A DNA stretch of 64,000 nucleotides from Brenneria izadpanahii (lineage in GTDB: Bacteria; Pseudomonadota; Gammaproteobacteria; Enterobacterales; Enterobacteriaceae). The stretch lies in contig NZ_CP050854.1 in the NCBI RefSeq assembly GCF_017569925.1, forward strand, positions 3,658,001 to 3,722,000. Direction: 5' to 3'. Each line of letters begins with the position of its first letter. Position 1 is the stretch's first letter. The translations under genes were made by a program, and so were the position numbers. The notes beneath the pieces were generated by a model. The model saw nothing but the letters and a program-made list of their open reading frames with translations. It was not told the origin of the DNA and ran no database searches. Positions 1 to 9,803 of this stretch are shown one piece after another.

Positions 1-1
1 C

Positions 2-1456
2 TTCTTTGATTTGCCGGCATTCAGCGAAATGCTGCAAGCGTGGACGCGTTCCGGCGCATTGCAGGAACAGGTGGCCAATAAAATGCAGGAGTGGTTCGAT
101 GCCGGCCTGCAACAGTGGGATATTTCCCGCGATGCGCCCTACTTCGGCTTTGAAGTACCGGATGCGCCGGGTAAATATTTCTATGTCTGGCTGGATGCGC
201 CAATCGGTTACATGGGTTCATTCAAAAATCTGTGCGACAAACGCGGCAATATCAATTTCGATGAATTCTGGCGCAAAGACTCCACGACCGAGCTATACCA
301 TTTCATCGGCAAAGATATCGTTTATTTCCACAGCCTGTTCTGGCCCGCCATGCTGGAAGGCAGCGACTTCCGTAAACCGACTAACCTGTTCGTTCATGGC
401 TATGTGACGGTCAACGGCGCTAAAATGTCGAAATCGCGCGGCACGTTCATCAAGGCGGATACCTATCTGCAACATCTGGATGCAGACTGCCTGCGTTACT
501 ACTACGCGGCCAAACTCTCTTCCCGTATTGATGATATCGATCTTAATCTGGAAGACTTCGTCCAGCGCGTGAATGCCGACATCGTCAACAAGCTGGTCAA
601 TCTGGCCTCCCGCAACGCGGGTTTTATCAGCAAACGTTTCGCGGGCAAACTGGCGGACAAACTGGCTGACGCCGATTTATACCAAACCTTTACCGATGCG
701 GCGCAAAGCGTCGCCGAAGCCTACAATAATCGCGAATCGGGCCGGGCGATCCGTGAAATCATGGCGCTGGCCGATTTGGCCAACCGCTACGTGGACGAAC
801 AGGCGCCGTGGGTGGTGGCGAAAGAAGAAGGCCGCGAAGCCGATCTGCAAGCCATCTGTTCAATGGGCATCAACCTGTTCCGGGTACTTATGACCTATCT
901 GAAACCGGTACTGCCCGCGCTGGCGCAACGTGCTGAAGCTTTCCTGAATCAGGAATTGAAGTGGGATGAAATTACCGCGCCGCTGCTCAACCATCAGGTG
1001 AATACTTTCAAAGCGCTCTTCAACCGTATCGACCTGGATAAAGTCAATGCCATGGTTAACGCGTCAAAAGAAGACATGGCGACGGCAAAAACCGTTTCCG
1101 GTCCGCTGGCGGATAATCCCGTACAGGAAACCATCAAGTTTGATGACTTTGACAAGGTGGATATGCGTATCGCCCTGATCAAGCAGGCTGAATTGGTTGA
1201 CGGTTCCGATAAGCTGCTGCGCCTGACGCTGGATCTCGGCGGCGAAACCCGCCAGGTCTTCTCCGGCATCCGCACCGCTTATCCCGATCCGTCGGTGTTG
1301 GAAGGCCGCCTGACGGTAATGGTCGCCAATCTGGCGCCGCGCAAAATGCGCTTTGGCGTATCAGAAGGCATGGTCATGGCCGCCGGCCCCGGTGGAAAAG
1401 ACATTTTCCTGCTCAGCCCGGACAGCGGCGCGCAACCCGGTATGCAGGTGAAGTAA
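2..1456 (+). CDS. metG: Methionine--tRNA ligase, C-terminal part (5' end outside window)
   Basis: Methionyl-tRNA synthetase charges tRNA-Met in the cytoplasm. The reading frame is open from base 2, so the gene begins upstream of the window; about 484 of the usual ~676 residues are visible. The KMSKS nucleotide-binding loop is read at 422-436, preceded by the class I core segment with [10 protein letters not shown]. An alpha-helical anticodon-binding region follows. The last ~110 residues (from [15 protein letters not shown]) form the EMAP-II/Trbp111-like tRNA-binding and dimerisation domain, so this is the long dimeric form. The HIGH motif and zinc knuckle must lie upstream. A weak stem with a T run at 1640-1663 may terminate it. 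Confidence 0.97.
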   Translation, partial: FFDLPAFSEMLQAWTRSGALQEQVANKMQEWFDAGLQQWDISRDAPYFGFEVPDAPGKYFYVWLDAPIGYMGSFKNLCDKRGNINFDEFWRKDSTTELYHFIGKDIVYFHSLFWPAMLEGSDFRKPTNLFVHGYVTVNGAKMSKSRGTFIKADTYLQHLDADCLRYYYAAKLSSRIDDIDLNLEDFVQRVNADIVNKLVNLASRNAGFISKRFAGKLADKLADADLYQTFTDAAQSVAEAYNNRESGRAIREIMALADLANRYVDEQAPWVVAKEEGREADLQAICSMGINLFRVLMTYLKPVLPALAQRAEAFLNQELKWDEITAPLLNHQVNTFKALFNRIDLDKVNAMVNASKEDMATAKTVSGPLADNPVQETIKFDDFDKVDMRIALIKQAELVDGSDKLLRLTLDLGGETRQVFSGIRTAYPDPSVLEGRLTVMVANLAPRKMRFGVSEGMVMAAGPGGKDIFLLSPDSGAQPGMQVK

Positions 1457-1548
1457 CAGTAGCTCCCGCGACTCCGCATAGTAGACGGCGGCCAGCGGAA
1501 AACGCCTCCCTTCTTCCCTAGTTAGGAAGAAAATCCGGGTTTTTAATT

Positions 1549-1576
1549 GCGCCTCCCCCTCGTCAGGGGGAGGCGC
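1549..1576. repeat. Perfect 12-bp inverted repeat (REP-like hairpin)
   Basis: Arms GCGCCTCCCCCT (1549-1560) and AGGGGGAGGCGC (1565-1576) are exact reverse complements around the loop CGTC. No T run follows on either strand, so it looks more like a REP-type or mRNA-stabilising hairpin than an intrinsic terminator. Confidence 0.7.
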
Positions 1577-1639
1577 TAACCCATTGCCCGCGAAAGGCTG
1601 GGATAAGAGCCGGCCGCAAAGGTATGATATCAACCGCAA

Positions 1640-1663
1640 ATGCCCCGTCAGCGGGCGTTTTTT
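1640..1663 (+). terminator. Probable metG terminator
   Basis: A 6-bp stem (ATGCCC with GGGCGT, one G-T pair) around a 7-base loop is followed by six T at 1658-1663. It lies about 185 bases after the metG stop codon. The stem is modest. Confidence 0.45.
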
Positions 1664-1906
1664 ATGGCGGTCTTCCTACTCGCCCTCCCCTTGTTCAGCC
1701 ATACAAACAAAACGTTATAACTTGCGCCTAAAAGTCATAATGCGCCCCATTCCTCAGCAATCACTTAGCGGTTATGATGCACTATCGCTTATTAATAGAC
1801 ATCCAGACATAAAGACAGCCATACAGTCAGTGGGTGTAAAACGAAAACGATAAAACGGTTATATCTCGTCAATACAACAAATTGCTGACATACCATGGAG
1901 CTGAGA

Positions 1907-2983
1907 ATGAAGAAATTTACCCCTGCACTGTTCGCGCTGAGCCTGGCGGCCGCCTTCCCGGTATTTGCCGCCCAAACCGCCGCCATTGCGCCAATTCCCG
2001 CCGCTCTCGCTCAGCACGATGGCCCGGTGCGCATCGCCGTTATCCGCAATCTGGGCTCCGATGACAATACCACGCAGTTTATCTCCGGCGTGATAGAGGA
2101 GAGTAAAAAGCTGGGCTTCAAGGTCAGTACGTTTCTCAGTAATGGCGACGACGCCCGCTTTCAAGACTTCGTCAATCAGGCCATCAGCCAGAAATACGAT
2201 GGCATCATCCTGTCTCAGGGACGCGATCCCTATTCTACCGACCTGATTAAACGCATCGTCGACAGCGGCATTGCGGTTTCCGTTTTCGATACCGCCGTTA
2301 ACGGCGAGATCCCCGGCGTTACCGTCACTCAGCAGGACGATGCATCCCTGACCAACGAGTCAGTAGGCCAGTTGGTTAAAGATTTCAACGGCAAGGCGAA
2401 CATCATCAAACTGTGGGTGGCCGGTTTCCCGCCGATGGAGCGCCGCCAGGCAGCCTATCAGCAAATCCTGAAGGCCAATCCCGGCATCAAAGAGCTGGAG
2501 TCCATCGGCGCCGTTTCTTCTGATGTGCAGGGTGATACGGCCAATAAAGTGGGCGCCGTACTGGCGAAATATCCTAAAGGGAAAATCGACGCCATCTGGG
2601 GATCGTGGGATGCATTCACTCAGGGCGCATATAAAGCGCTGAAAGAGAACGGCCGCACTGAAATAAAAATCTATAGCATTGATATTTCCAATCAGGATCT
2701 GCAACTGATGCGCGAAGCCAATAGCCCGTGGAAAGTCAGCGTGGCGGTCGATCCTAAACTGATTGGCAAGGTAAACCTGCGTTTGGTGGCCAATAAAATC
2801 GCCGGCGAGCCGACGCCAGCCACCTATGAGTTCAAAGCGGCGGCGATCCCTCAGGCGCTGTTAGCCAGCCAGCCGGGCCCGGTAAACGTCGCCGGCCTGG
2901 CTAAAATCATCCCCGGCTGGGGCCAAACGGATGATTTTATCGCGCCATGGTTTGCAACACTGGAAGCCAAGCAGGCTAAATAA
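1907..2983 (+). CDS. Orphan periplasmic sugar-binding protein (RbsB-like)
   Basis: The 358-residue product begins with a signal peptide (MKKFTPALFALSLAAAFPVFA). A type I periplasmic-binding fold of the ribose/galactose ABC family follows, with IAVIRNLGSDDNTTQF at the first strand, DGIILSQGRDP in the first lobe and IDAIWGSWDAFTQGAYKAL in the second. ATG 1907 is preferred over ATG 1895 because GGAG at 1897-1900 sits just before it and the signal peptide then starts cleanly. No permease or ATPase gene lies next to it. It is followed after 13 bases by an LVIVD propeller gene, so the two are probably cotranscribed. It may capture a sugar for a transporter encoded elsewhere or serve as a sensor. 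The ligand cannot be read from the sequence. Confidence 0.85.
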   Translation: MKKFTPALFALSLAAAFPVFAAQTAAIAPIPAALAQHDGPVRIAVIRNLGSDDNTTQFISGVIEESKKLGFKVSTFLSNGDDARFQDFVNQAISQKYDGIILSQGRDPYSTDLIKRIVDSGIAVSVFDTAVNGEIPGVTVTQQDDASLTNESVGQLVKDFNGKANIIKLWVAGFPPMERRQAAYQQILKANPGIKELESIGAVSSDVQGDTANKVGAVLAKYPKGKIDAIWGSWDAFTQGAYKALKENGRTEIKIYSIDISNQDLQLMREANSPWKVSVAVDPKLIGKVNLRLVANKIAGEPTPATYEFKAAAIPQALLASQPGPVNVAGLAKIIPGWGQTDDFIAPWFATLEAKQAK

Positions 2984-2996
2984 GTGGAGACAAAAG

Positions 2997-4247
2997 ATGG
3001 TATCTAGTCCTCTACCGACGCCGGAATACAGCCGCAATATGCGGCTGATCGGACACAGCGATCAAGGCGGCAGACCCGATGGCGTGCAGGTGATGGTTCA
3101 CCGCGGCTACGCCTACATCGGACATATGGTTTCACAGGGCGTATCCATTGTTGATGTGCGCGATGCAAAAAATCCCAAGCCCGCCGGGTTTATCGCCGCG
3201 CCGCCCGGCACCTGGAACATTCATCTCCAGGCGCACGATGACCTGCTGCTGGTGGTCAATGCCCGGGATCTGTTCGCCGACGCCAGTTTTGCCGAGGAAA
3301 AAGTTTACTACACCCGCTCCGTCGCAGAGACGGTGAGCACCAAACAACAGGACAAAAGCTGGAGCGCCGGGTTACGTATCTTTGATATTTCCACGCCTGA
3401 TAAACCACGTGAGATCAGTTTCCTGCCCCTGGACGGCATCGGCATCCATCGTATCTGGTATGTCGGCGGCCGCTGGGCTTATGTTTCCGCGCTGCTCGAC
3501 GGGTACAGCGATTATATTTTCCTGACTATCGACTTGGCCGATCCCAAACGCCCTGAGGTGGCCGGACGCTATTGGCTGCCCGGCATGCATACCGCCGGCG
3601 GCGAAACGCCCAGTTGGCCGGAAGGCAAACGCTATGCATTGCATCATGCCATCGTCAGCGGCGACACCGCTTACGGCAGCTGGCGCGATGGCGGATTAAC
3701 GCTGCTGGACGTTAGCGATCGCCGCAATCCGCAGCTGATCAGCCACCGCAACTGGAGCCCTCCTTTTGGCGGCGGTACGCATACCGCGCTTCCGCTGCCC
3801 GATCGCAACCTGCTTATCGTACTGGATGAGGCCGTGCTGGATAACCAGGAAGACGGCGAGAAACTTATCTGGGTATTTGATATCCGGGAACCAAGCAATC
3901 CGGTCAGTATTGCAACCTTTCCCCAACCAGCCGAAACGGACTACGTAAAGAAAGGGGCGCATTTTGGTCCGCATAACCTGCACGAAAACCGGCCTGGCAG
4001 CTTTATCAGCTCAACGCTGATTTTCGCGACTTACCAGAACGCTGGCGTCAGAGCTTACGATATCAGCAACCCTTATCAGCCCAAGGAAACCGGCGCGCTG
4101 GTGCCGGCGGCGCCGCAAAGGATGGTGGACAAGCGCCCCGGCCGGCCGCGGATAATTCAATCCTGCGATGTTTTTGTCGATGCCGAAGGCATTATCTACA
4201 GCACCGATTACAACGCAGGCTTATCTATTATTGAATATCGCGGCTGA
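2997..4247 (+). CDS. LVIVD-repeat beta-propeller protein of unknown function
   Basis: The 416-residue product carries repeated LVIVD-type blades: GVSIVDVRDAKNPKPAG (~48), LRIFDISTPDKPREI (~126), LTIDLADPKRPEVAG (~176), LTLLDVSDRRNPQLI (~234), IWVFDIREPSNPVSI (~291), VRAYDISNPYQPKET (~351) and GLSIIEY at the C-terminus, which suits a seven-bladed propeller. Histidines recur at comparable places (about 76, 151, 216, 262, 326, 329), so a metal or catalytic centre is possible but not shown. ATG 2997 is chosen because GGAGA lies 8-12 bases upstream. An in-frame ATG at 2931 would overlap the previous gene. No signal peptide is visible, although the upstream partner is periplasmic. The function is not recognised. 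Confidence 0.8.
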   Translation: MVSSPLPTPEYSRNMRLIGHSDQGGRPDGVQVMVHRGYAYIGHMVSQGVSIVDVRDAKNPKPAGFIAAPPGTWNIHLQAHDDLLLVVNARDLFADASFAEEKVYYTRSVAETVSTKQQDKSWSAGLRIFDISTPDKPREISFLPLDGIGIHRIWYVGGRWAYVSALLDGYSDYIFLTIDLADPKRPEVAGRYWLPGMHTAGGETPSWPEGKRYALHHAIVSGDTAYGSWRDGGLTLLDVSDRRNPQLISHRNWSPPFGGGTHTALPLPDRNLLIVLDEAVLDNQEDGEKLIWVFDIREPSNPVSIATFPQPAETDYVKKGAHFGPHNLHENRPGSFISSTLIFATYQNAGVRAYDISNPYQPKETGALVPAAPQRMVDKRPGRPRIIQSCDVFVDAEGIIYSTDYNAGLSIIEYRG

Positions 4248-4510
4248 TACGCAGCTTAAGATAGCGATTTATAGACGCGTCGAGGCGAAGAAACGCCCGT
4301 CGGCATCAGGAGGGCAAGCCCCAGGGATGGGGCGTTTCCAACTACGCCCAACCTTCAGCGGAGGCAGTTCCCCGCAACTGCCGCGGGGATGCCGAGAATA
4401 ACCGTCGGTCATGGCCCAGTGACGGCCAGTTAATGACCGAGCAACTGACAGTGATGACCACGTGACTGACAGCAATGGCGAAACGGTATTCGCCGCTACT
4501 GAGTTGGCGC

Positions 4511-5509
4511 TTAATCCAGCGCCAGAATACTGACCCACATTGCGCCCTTCCCTACCGGGTAACGCGCCAGCGGCTGCAATGCGCCGTCGGAACCATTAAT
4601 CCGATACACCTCAATATGGTTTGATTTCTGCCCGGCGGAAATCAGAAACTCGCCGTTATGGTCAATATTGAAGCCGCGAGGCTGCGTCTCCGTCGGCTGA
4701 TGCCCGCGTAATGTTAGCGTGCTGCCATCGTCGGATACCTGGAAAATGCTCAGCAGGCTGGCGGTACGGTCGCTGATATAAAGGAAACGGCCGTCCGGCG
4801 TAATGTGGATATCCGCCGCCCAGCGCGTATCGCTAAATCCGGCGGGCATCGCATCCAGCGTCTGAACACGCTGCAACTTACCATCCGGCGCATTAAGCTG
4901 ATAGACATCCACCGAGCTGTCCAGCTCGTTCACGCAATAGGCAAAATGCTGGTTGGGGTGGAATGCCATGTGACGCGGCCCCGCGCCGGCAGCGGTAGTC
5001 AGCGCTGACTGGCGATGTTCGCTCAATTTTCCCGCTGAGCTCAAATCGTACAGGCGAATACGATCTTCTTTCAGACAGGGAGCCCAGACCACGGTATTGT
5101 CGGGATTAATATTGGTGGAGTGGCACCCTTCCAAACCATCCAACTGCTGGATCGGTTCGCCCACAATGCCGTCCTCGCCGATCGGGCTCACGCTGACGCA
5201 GGCTCCGCTGTAGGAAGCGCTCAACAGGAAACGGCCCTGATGATCGGTAGACAGATGCGTTGGGCTGCCGGGCAAGGAAGCGGAACCCGCCGCCGTCAAT
5301 AACCCTTTATCATCAATACGGTAACTGATAGCGCTAAAGGCAGGACGAACGCCGACATACAGATGGCGTTTGTCAGGCGCGATCACCATGGGCTGTACCT
5401 GACCGGGCACATCGACGACCTGCAATAATGTCAATTTGCCCTGCTCGTCCAATTGCCATACATGAATCTGCTGACTTTCCGGACCGGCGACATAAACCAC
5501 TTGCTGCAT
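4511..5509 (-). CDS. pgl: 6-phosphogluconolactonase
   Basis: Pgl hydrolyses 6-phosphogluconolactone in the oxidative pentose phosphate pathway. The 332 residues match the YbhE/Pgl length (331 in E. coli). The N-terminus [20 protein letters not shown] and the repeated propeller segments ([35 protein letters not shown]) are those of the seven-bladed bacterial type, not the NagB-like type. AGGAGAG precedes the ATG at 5509. It is divergent from ybhA across about 130 bases, as in E. coli. Confidence 0.96.
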   Translation of the reverse strand: MQQVVYVAGPESQQIHVWQLDEQGKLTLLQVVDVPGQVQPMVIAPDKRHLYVGVRPAFSAISYRIDDKGLLTAAGSASLPGSPTHLSTDHQGRFLLSASYSGACVSVSPIGEDGIVGEPIQQLDGLEGCHSTNINPDNTVVWAPCLKEDRIRLYDLSSAGKLSEHRQSALTTAAGAGPRHMAFHPNQHFAYCVNELDSSVDVYQLNAPDGKLQRVQTLDAMPAGFSDTRWAADIHITPDGRFLYISDRTASLLSIFQVSDDGSTLTLRGHQPTETQPRGFNIDHNGEFLISAGQKSNHIEVYRINGSDGALQPLARYPVGKGAMWVSILALD

Positions 5510-5638
5510 CGTACTCTCCTTAATTCACGCGAATTTTACTTCTCTGGCGCACCATCATCCCCGTATTTTGCGCCGTATCAAATACGGTGTAACATCATCG
5601 TTGATCATCTTATTCTACCGCCACTTTGCGAGACTACT

Positions 5639-6460
5639 ATGGCCTATCGTGTAATTGCGCTCGATCTCGACGGAACACTCCTGAATCAACAGAAAAAAAT
5701 TTTGCCGGAATCACTTGCCGCATTAGCGCTGGCCCGCCAGCAAGGCATAAAAGTCATTATCGTTACCGGCCGTCATCACTCGGCAATCCTCCCTTTTTAT
5801 CAGGCGTTGCAGCTTGATACTCCCGCCATTTGCTGTAACGGAACGTATCTCTATGATTATCAGTCAGGTCAGGCGTCTCATGCCAATCCAATGACGGCCG
5901 GCCAGGCGAAAAGCGTGCTGGAACTTCTGCAACGATTTGATATCCATGGGCTGATGTATGCCGATGACGCCATGTATTACCAGTATCCGACCGGACACGT
6001 TACCCGCGCTCAAGCCTGGGCATCATCACTGCCGGAATCGCAACGGCCATCGTTCGAGCAAGTCGAGAGTTTGGCATCGCAGGCGGAATCCTCGTTTTCC
6101 ATCTGGAAATTCGCCACTCATCACGAAAATGTTCCGACCTTGAATGATTTTGCCGGCATCGTAGAACAAGAACTCGGTTTAGCCTGCGAATGGTCATGGC
6201 AGGATCAGGTTGATATCGCGCAGACTGGCAACAGTAAAGGCAATCTGCTGCGGCGGTGGGTTGAAGAGCAAGGTCTCGCCATGAAAGAGGTTATCGCCTT
6301 TGGCGACAACTTTAACGATCTCAGTATGCTGGCAAGCGCCGGGCTGGGCGTGGCGATGGGCAACAGCGCTGATGAAGTCAAAGCCCATGCCGATCTGGTT
6401 ATCGGCCATAATGAAGAACCGACGATAGCGGAAACGATCCGCACCAGAGTGCTGGGGTAA
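5639..6460 (+). CDS. ybhA: HAD-family sugar/pyridoxal phosphate phosphatase YbhA
   Basis: A 273-residue Cof-type HAD phosphatase. Motif I is LDLDGTLL (residues ~8-15), motif II is VTGRHH (~46), the cap domain occupies the middle and motif IV is AFGDNFNDLSML near residue 222. In E. coli YbhA acts on pyridoxal 5'-phosphate and several sugar phosphates. The open frame extends upstream to 5453, but ATG 5639 gives the MAYRVIALDLDG start typical of the family and avoids running into pgl. It is divergent from pgl. Confidence 0.92.
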   Translation: MAYRVIALDLDGTLLNQQKKILPESLAALALARQQGIKVIIVTGRHHSAILPFYQALQLDTPAICCNGTYLYDYQSGQASHANPMTAGQAKSVLELLQRFDIHGLMYADDAMYYQYPTGHVTRAQAWASSLPESQRPSFEQVESLASQAESSFSIWKFATHHENVPTLNDFAGIVEQELGLACEWSWQDQVDIAQTGNSKGNLLRRWVEEQGLAMKEVIAFGDNFNDLSMLASAGLGVAMGNSADEVKAHADLVIGHNEEPTIAETIRTRVLG

Positions 6461-6683
6461 CTCAGCGGGGCTGACGCTAGCGTCAAGCCACGGCCGCCGC
6501 TCCCTCTGCCATCGCCGTCCCGCGGCGGCAGGCGGGAACCGGCTTTCGCTGGCAGCCCGGAGTACAAGGCGTTAAGACTAAGGATATTCCCGCAACGGCA
6601 GTCATGTTCGATAACGCGGGCTTTACTACGGATTCCCGGCACAGCGTCGGCGCAAGCGCTCTATTCCCGCCGTCTTTACTTCG
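6461..6683. other. Intergenic region between convergent ybhA and modC
   Basis: A GC-rich 223-base gap between convergent genes. It contains a perfect 14-bp palindrome (TGACGCTAGCGTCA, 6472-6485) just after ybhA. No gene and no clear T-tailed terminator were seen. Confidence 0.5.
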
Positions 6684-7742
6684 TCAGGCGGTGATCGACA
6701 CGCTTTTTATCTGCGCATAGAGCTGCATATTCGGGCTTAACGCCAGTTCATCGCGGGCCCACGGCGTGATCCTCGCCCATAGGGTTTGATCGGCGACGGA
6801 GAGCTTAACTTCTATTTGATCCTCAACGTCAATGCACTCGATCACTCTGGCGGGGAGAATATTGCGAATACTGCTTACCTTCGGCGGCTGTAATACCAGC
6901 GATACGTCGGCGGCTTTGATACGAATACGCAACGGCGTATTAATCGGGGCGTCAACCCTGCCCACCCATAGATAGCGATCGCCTAACGACAGCGCCGTCA
7001 TGGCGTAGCGATCGTGCTGCTCAAGAACGCGCACGTTCAATATGCTGCTCTGCTCTTCCCGCGGCAACCAGGGGCGTAACGCACTGCTGGCCCAAACTTC
7101 CTCCAGTACCCCCTGCGCTTTTACCTTACCCTGATCCAATACCAGTATCCGATCCGCCAGACGAATGATTTCCTCCATACTGTGACTAACATACAGAATG
7201 GGAATATTCACCTCTTTCGCCAACCGTTCCAGATAAGGCATCAACTCCCGTTTTCGCGGTAGATCGAGCGAGGCCAACGGTTCATCCATCAGCAACAGGT
7301 CGGGCGCGGTCAATAATGCGCGACCAATCGCCACTCGCTGTTTTTCGCCGCCCGATAACGTCAGCGGATAGCGGCCCAGTAAATGTCCGATACCCAACAG
7401 GCGGACAATATCGTCAAATTGTTTCCCCATTGAGGCGGCCATTCCATAACGTAAATTGCCGCGTACGCGATAATGGGGAAACAGGCGGGCATCCTGAAAA
7501 ACATAACCAATGCGGCGTTTTTCCGGCGGCAGGAAAATATGTTTCCGGGTATCCACCAACACGCGCTCGTTAAGCACGATACGGCCTGACTTCGGCCGGG
7601 TTAGCCCGACAACCGCATTGATTAGTGACGTTTTCCCCGCGCCGGAAACGCCAAAAATAGCGGTAATGCCGCTGGCGGGTAAATCTTCTTTAACGCTGAG
7701 ATGCAGATCGCCCAGCTGTTGGTCAAAATCGAGTTGCAGCAT
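6684..7742 (-). CDS. modC: Molybdate ABC transporter ATP-binding protein
   Basis: This is the ATPase subunit of the ModABC molybdate importer on the inner face of the membrane. The 352 residues contain Walker [10 protein letters not shown] (~31-39), the ABC signature LSGGEKQR (~129-136), Walker B LLLMDEP (~149-155) and a C-terminal molybdate-binding MOP/TOBE domain (~290-352). Its start overlaps the end of modB by 20 bases, so translation is coupled. It is the last gene of modABC. Confidence 0.97.
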   Translation of the reverse strand: MLQLDFDQQLGDLHLSVKEDLPASGITAIFGVSGAGKTSLINAVVGLTRPKSGRIVLNERVLVDTRKHIFLPPEKRRIGYVFQDARLFPHYRVRGNLRYGMAASMGKQFDDIVRLLGIGHLLGRYPLTLSGGEKQRVAIGRALLTAPDLLLMDEPLASLDLPRKRELMPYLERLAKEVNIPILYVSHSMEEIIRLADRILVLDQGKVKAQGVLEEVWASSALRPWLPREEQSSILNVRVLEQHDRYAMTALSLGDRYLWVGRVDAPINTPLRIRIKAADVSLVLQPPKVSSIRNILPARVIECIDVEDQIEVKLSVADQTLWARITPWARDELALSPNMQLYAQIKSVSITA

Positions 7743-8430
7743 TATCCCCCAACCGCTTGCGGCTCCAGCGCGTCAGCCACTCTGAAAGCAACAGCGACAC
7801 CAGAGAGAGCGCGATTGCGATAACGCATAGCCTTGCGGCATCCGCTTCCGCGCCGGGTGTCTCAATCAGCGTGTACATCGCCAGAGGGATGGTCCTGGTC
7901 TCGCCAGGAATATTGGAAACAAAGGTGATGGTCGCGCCAAACTCACCCAAAGAACGGGCGAAGGCCAATACCGTGCCAACGACAATTCCGGGAAAGGAAA
8001 GCGGTAAGGTGATGGTGAAAAAAACGCGCCAGGGAGAGGCGCCCAGCGTTCGGGCCGCCTGCTCAAGACGTTTGTCTACGGCCTCCAGCGACAGACGAAT
8101 CGCTCTGACCATCAGGGGAAAAGCGACGATCGCCGACGCCAGCGCCGCGCCGCGCCAGCTGAAACTAAAGCTGAAGCCGAACCAGTCATACAGCCAGGAG
8201 CCAATAAAGCCGCGCCGCCCCATGGCGATCAATAATAAATAACCGATTACCACCGGCGGCAACACCAGCGGTAAATGGATAATGCTATCAAGCAGTGATT
8301 TGCCGGGGAAACGAAAGCGCACCAGAATCCACGCCATCAAAATTCCCAATGGCAGGCTACAGACAACCGCCGCAACGGAAACCTTGAGGCTGAGCTCAAC
8401 CGCCTGCCATTCGTAGTCACTTAACATCAT
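7723..8430 (-). CDS. modB: Molybdate ABC transporter permease
   Basis: The 235-residue inner-membrane permease has five to six hydrophobic segments. The EAA loop that docks the ATPase is visible as [21 protein letters not shown] (split here as [10 protein letters not shown] then [11 protein letters not shown]). The first ATG (8430) aligns with the E. coli start. Its start codon shares one base with the modA stop (TAATG), and its end overlaps modC by 20 bases, which indicates a tight operon. The C-terminus is a few residues longer than in E. coli (229). Confidence 0.96.
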   Translation of the reverse strand: MMLSDYEWQAVELSLKVSVAAVVCSLPLGILMAWILVRFRFPGKSLLDSIIHLPLVLPPVVIGYLLLIAMGRRGFIGSWLYDWFGFSFSFSWRGAALASAIVAFPLMVRAIRLSLEAVDKRLEQAARTLGASPWRVFFTITLPLSFPGIVVGTVLAFARSLGEFGATITFVSNIPGETRTIPLAMYTLIETPGAEADAARLCVIAIALSLVSLLLSEWLTRWSRKRLGDNAATRF

Positions 8431-9203
8431 TAGCGAGGCGCGAACCCATAGCGTTTAAAGACTTCGGCGGCTTCCGGCGTTTTCAGGTAGTCATAGAACC
8501 CCTTCACCGTCGCGTTATTATGATCTTTCACGATCGCCATCGGATACTCCACCGGCTTATGGCTGCTGGTTGGGAATACGCCGACAACCTTAACCTTGTC
8601 GCTGGCGACTGCGTCAGAGCCATACACGATACCCAGCGGCGCTTCTTCACGTTCAACCAGCGCCATAGCCGCACGCACATTATTCGCGCGCGCCATCAGC
8701 GGCGAGAGTTCATCCCAGGCTTTCAGGTTTTGCAACGCCTCTTTGGCATAAATGCCGGCCGGAACATGATCCGGATCGCCAACGGCCAGGCGCCCGCCGT
8801 TCAACAAACTTTTCCAGTCGGTTTTATCGTCGATGGCCACATCGTTAAACGAACTGGTTTTCGGCGCGATCACCACCAGTTCATTACCTAACAGCGTATA
8901 GCGGGTAGCGGTGTCCATCAGGTCTTTATCCTGGGCGTAGTCCATCCATTGCTGATCGGCGGAGATAAACATGTCCGCAGGCGCGCCCTGCTCGATCTGA
9001 CGCGCCAGCGTCGACGATGAAGCAAAAGAGGAAACAACCTCGACATTTTTTTCTTTTTGATACTGCGTGGCGATTTCTTGTAATGCGTTAGTGAGCGATG
9101 CGGCTGCGAATACCGTGATTTTCCCTTCCGCCGCCATTGCGGGTAGCGCCACACTTACGCTGAGCGCCAGCGCGGCGAACCATTTGACCCATTGCTTTTT
9201 CAT
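8430..9203 (-). CDS. modA: Molybdate-binding periplasmic protein
   Basis: This 257-residue type II periplasmic-binding protein starts with a signal peptide (MKKQWVKWFAALALSVSVAL ... AMA). The mature protein opens with KITVFAAASLTNAL, the family hallmark whose serine contacts the oxyanion. Further ligand-loop segments are SSSTLARQIEQGAPADMF and GDPDHVPAGIYAK. It is first in modABC and is preceded by a ModE-operator-like palindrome at 9224-9247. Confidence 0.97.
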   Translation of the reverse strand: MKKQWVKWFAALALSVSVALPAMAAEGKITVFAAASLTNALQEIATQYQKEKNVEVVSSFASSSTLARQIEQGAPADMFISADQQWMDYAQDKDLMDTATRYTLLGNELVVIAPKTSSFNDVAIDDKTDWKSLLNGGRLAVGDPDHVPAGIYAKEALQNLKAWDELSPLMARANNVRAAMALVEREEAPLGIVYGSDAVASDKVKVVGVFPTSSHKPVEYPMAIVKDHNNATVKGFYDYLKTPEAAEVFKRYGFAPR

Positions 9204-9223
9204 TCCCGTCTCCCAATAACCGT

Positions 9224-9247
9224 CGTTGTGTCATGGGTAATATAGCG
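9224..9247 (-). promoter_or_regulatory. Candidate ModE operator upstream of modA
   Basis: On the minus strand CGCTATAT, 8 bases, then ACACAACG forms an imperfect palindrome (half sites CGCTATAT and CGTTGTGT) 21-44 bases upstream of the modA ATG. It follows the general pattern of CG..TAT half sites known for ModE and lies where repression of modA would be expected. The match is by eye. Confidence 0.5.
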
Positions 9248-9351
9248 AAAATCAAAGCGGTATCATACGGTTTTCGGAAACCTGAATCAGTATTTGTGAA
9301 AAGGGTCCGGCGGGAAGCCGGACGCCAAAACAGGGGGGTTGATAAAACGAA

Positions 9352-9498
9352 TCAATGCTGTTTTTTAGCTTCGGAATGGCCGATTTTGGAAAGAACGTTA
9401 AACACTTCGCCCAAGCCATAAATGGCGCCCAGAATAATGGCCATCATTACCGGCACCATAGCTACTGCAAACAGCAGGCTTGTTACTAACTCCAACAT
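9352..9498 (-). CDS. acrZ: AcrAB-TolC-associated small membrane protein AcrZ
   Basis: A 48-codon gene found by direct reading. The product starts [20 protein letters not shown], has one hydrophobic helix with the conserved prolines and glycines, then [12 protein letters not shown] and a charged tail ending KKQH. This matches E. coli AcrZ (49 aa), which binds AcrB in the inner membrane and alters drug-export specificity. The sequence AGGT lies 5-8 bases before the ATG. As in E. coli, it sits between modE and modA and has the modA orientation. Confidence 0.93.
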   Translation of the reverse strand: MLELVTSLLFAVAMVPVMMAIILGAIYGLGEVFNVLSKIGHSEAKKQH

Positions 9499-9803
9499 GC
9501 TTACCTCACTTATCGCAACGCTTGCCGTCACGCTGGTCGCTCACCCGGTGAATCACTTCGCCGTAAGCTATCATAGTCATCATAATGAGCCAACAGTGTA
9601 TCTCAATAAGAGAAAATAATGCGTCCATTCGTGCGATTTGCCCCTGATGAAAAAAATGACGACAATACATGGCCCGCCGGCACAGCCGGTTATCAGGGGA
9701 ATGCGGGATGAGTTCCCCCGCCCTGAGGTAAATCCGGGTATCTCGTTCTGGCGGCAATGGGTTTATCATCAATTATAAAACTACACGTTGGCGGAACCTG
9801 ACC
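9499..9803. promoter_or_regulatory. Divergent acrZ/modE promoter region
   Basis: This 305-base gap carries the promoters of acrZ (left) and modE (right). It contains several imperfect inverted repeats (for example CCCCTGAT at about 9641 with ATCAGGGG at 9693-9700). No promoter boxes stand out clearly and no further gene was seen. Confidence 0.5.

Larger units (their letters stand above)
1457..1906. other. Intergenic region metG to orphan sugar-binding protein
   Basis: About 450 bases without a convincing gene. It holds a perfect 12-bp inverted repeat with a 4-base loop (1549-1576), a weaker 7-bp hairpin (1511-1531), a terminator-like stem followed by six T (1640-1663), and an A/T-rich stretch from about 1700 that probably contains the promoter of the next gene. 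The bases just after the T run resemble the end of the dispersed 74-bp repeat seen elsewhere in the window. Confidence 0.7.

Noticed and set aside
4248..4510. Repeated TGAC/GTCA motifs and GC hairpins between the LVIVD gene and pgl
   Set aside because: The spacing is irregular and no consensus operator, gene or T-tailed terminator could be supported.
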